From contig CM072890.1 of NCBI GenBank assembly GCA_037013685.1, positions 12,973,043 to 13,037,042 on the forward strand: a stretch of DNA of 64,000 bases, in the 5' to 3' direction. Below, in pieces: positions 61,691 through 64,000 of this stretch (the first letter of the stretch is position 1; each line of letters begins with the position of its first letter). Below the pieces are notes generated by a model. The model was not told the origin of the DNA. It worked only from the letters and a program-made list of their open reading frames with translations, and did not search any database. The DNA comes from Acridotheres tristis (taxonomy: Eukaryota; Chordata; Aves; Passeriformes; Sturnidae). The position numbers and the translations under genes are program-made.

Positions 61691-64000
61691 GTAGTGTTCA
61701 ATATAATGGATACTAAATTTCCATTTAATATCAGTTTTCCTTGGTTTCTGCTTTTATATTAAGGCATTGATGGACTTTATATTGATTGACTTTTCTTAGT
61801 GTAATGAGAACAAAATGCCACTTATCATTTAAGTCATTTAACTCAAACTAGCAAGCTATTAAGCTAGCTCCTCCCAGGGGAAAATCATAATAGCTAGAGC
61901 AGAGAGCTATGTCAATACAGAACTGTTGGTAAGATAGATAATTCTTAAAATGTTTTAATTTATTTCAAAATGGTAGTAGAGAGTTACACAGCTGAATATA
62001 CCAACCAAGTCTTCATGGAGCAAAGCAAACAGAGCATTATTAACCTTTGAGCCAAATCCCTGCTTGGTTATGATCACCAAACTGTGGAGATCTGCTTGAG
62101 AAGGACTGAAGGAAGAAGAGTAGACCCACTGCTTTCCCTCCCGTCAACTAATAAACCTGTTATTGCTTGAAGTGAATTGTTTACAGATTTTCCCATAGTA
62201 GCAGACCTAGCATGAGAATAAGTGATAGAGGAAGGTTTTGATTCTTATAAATATGTTGTGGAAAAGACACTGCAATTACCATCATATATATCATTACTTA
62301 ATATGGAAAATGCCATACCCCTCTAGTGCTAGCACCAGGCTCTTAGAAACATGTTTGGAGTTTTAACACACCAACTGTTTCACAAATGTTGCCAAACTGC
62401 TGCTGGGAGACAGCTCCAGGATTAAACATCTGTAGAGTGCAGATGCAATGCAGGGTGAAATGCAACCTAAAAATGCTGGAAAGCAATTAAAATCTTATCC
62501 TTCTTAGTAATACATCAATTATTTAGAATTATTTAGAGAATGAATTCTGAATATCGTGTAACCGTGTATGTAGCCTACCCTATAGGTTGGGTGAGAAATT
62601 ATTAAACTGAAAAATATGTTCTTTACACCAGATTTAATAACTTTAGTGTAAAGAGATAAGGCAGATGATACACAATTTTTTCTTTGCAGAATGATGCAGT
62701 TGCTTTTAATTGTGAATTCATAGGAACGTCTGAGGAAGAAAAAGGATCCTGTTCCTTTCTTCTCATTCTTGTGTTTTCTACTATCATATTTACTGCAGTG
62801 GCCAGCATCTTCTCCAGAGCATGCAAGGAGTTCAGGTTTCATCCAGTAATTCTCTGAGGTGCTCCAGTCCAGCATGAAAATAAAAACCCCTTATGAACAC
62901 CTATGACCATCAAGAGATCTGTTCTCATTCTCTGCCAAGTAAAAAAACCCGTTAAATTACAAATAAATTATTTCAAGAGAATCCAAAGTATACTTAGCAG
63001 ACTGCTATCACTGACTCTCTGAAAAAGGTTAAGAATCAGAAAATTTCCCAAGACTTCAGGCTGTTTCCCTGGAAAGGTGTCAAAGACTGAAGCTAAGAGG
63101 CAGTCATTGGGAGTTCAGCTAACTCACTCCTTATTTTCAGAACTAATTCTACTATTTACATATGGCTACTCTCCAAGGAAAATAAACCTTTCTGTGCTTT
63201 TTCCATCCATCTTACCTCATTCTAGAAGCTTCTTTTGATTCATCCACAGTCTTATTAACAAAGATGGGAGGCAACATAAAAATAGGCAGGAAGAAGGTCC
63301 CTGCAGTCCAGAAGCCCTTCTCCAGCAGTGACATGAGCAGGCTATGGAGAAATAAGAACCAAACAAATAAATAAAATCCTTCCCCCAGTGATGTCCCTGA
63401 AAATTACTTCTTGCAGATGAAGCAACTTCTTGAGCCTCCTGTTGGCCCTACAGTCTTGCATTTTTTCTCCTTTTTTGCTCTAACTTCCCTCATACTCAGA
63501 TTATATCTCCTGTTCTTGTGGTTGTGGGTTTTTCTTTGTCTTATAGATATTTTTTACATTCCCCTCAGCTAAGGTTTGGCAAAGGCAAGTGAAACAGGCT
63601 CTTCAAACTGCTGCTTAGGATGAGCAAACCCTTCTGGTACAGCTCAAGATAATCACTGAAACTATAGGTCTCCCACTAATCATACCTTTGGCTCAAGCAA
63701 CTGTCCCACAGGTAGAGTTTACCCTCCTTTTCATCATTCAGTAATAATATTTAGTATTCAACATTTAAATTATTAGATGACAAATAAAATATCTGTGATA
63801 GACACAATCTCTCTTTTTATCTACTATATCTTCTGGTGAGGTTATCTTAGGGGGTTGAGGATGTATCTTGGGAAAATCCATTGAGAAAGAATACATTCAT
63901 AATTGTTTCAGAGATTAATTTCTTCCCATCTTTAGATATGGATTCTCCTGTTTGACTTGTCAATTATCATAACCCCATATTTAATGTCTCAGTAATGTTT

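Larger units (their letters stand above)
49015..64000. other. Downstream intergenic DNA, no gene seen
   Basis: Fifteen kilobases after the distal BDNF poly(A) site. Frames on either strand are at most 178 codons and have no recognisable domain or gene structure. Contents I can name: a 12-bp tandem repeat at 54,693-54,740, twin octamer motifs at 57,847-57,877, an AT-rich tract near 60,290-60,350 and a decayed CR1-like fragment at 61,562-61,690. Distal enhancers of BDNF could lie here but cannot be identified without comparison. Confidence 0.55.

Overview
The window is vertebrate nuclear DNA carrying the neurotrophin gene BDNF (brain-derived neurotrophic factor) on the + strand. A bird is the best fit. 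The encoded protein is 246 residues and its mature part shows seven substitutions relative to the mammalian sequence I remember. A CR1 LINE tail of the avian type lies at 47,684-47,770, and the introns are compact. The species cannot be named from the window alone.

Layout. 1-5,840 is upstream non-coding DNA. 5,920-9,750 is the 5' promoter cluster: three CpG-rich segments, exon I (splice donor after 7,099) and exon II (splice donor after 7,985) with an RE1/NRSE silencer motif at 7,626-7,646. A degenerate 28-bp tandem repeat follows at 8,217-8,407. 9,760-24,600 is intronic. A second promoter cluster at 24,640-25,700 holds a segment resembling mammalian promoter/exon IV and a well-bounded exon VI-like exon (donor after 25,700). 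Behind it are an exact CTCF core and a GC-rich minisatellite. 26,660-44,759 is the large last intron. The single shared coding exon begins at 44,760, with the main ATG at 44,781 and the stop ending at 45,521. The 3'UTR runs about 3.5 kb to a distal poly(A) signal at 48,985-48,990, with proximal signals from 45,847. 49,015-64,000 holds no gene I can support.

How it works together. As in other vertebrates, several alternative 5' exons, each with its own promoter, splice to one coding exon. Every transcript therefore makes the same proBDNF, except exon I transcripts. Exon I ends exactly in ATG and joins in frame to add a seven-residue sequence after a new Met. Two mRNA sizes are expected from proximal and distal poly(A) sites.

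Most notable beyond the known gene: a TATA/CCAAT promoter with a perfect 5' splice site on the minus strand just upstream of exon I, which predicts a divergent spliced non-coding RNA; an upstream ORF in exon I that looks conserved; a promoter IV whose calcium/cAMP response elements appear missing; and a CR1 fragment plus a 12-copy hexanucleotide array inside the long 3'UTR. Statements about similarity to mammalian exons rest on my memory of those sequences, not on an alignment. Exons III, V, VII and VIII could not be located.
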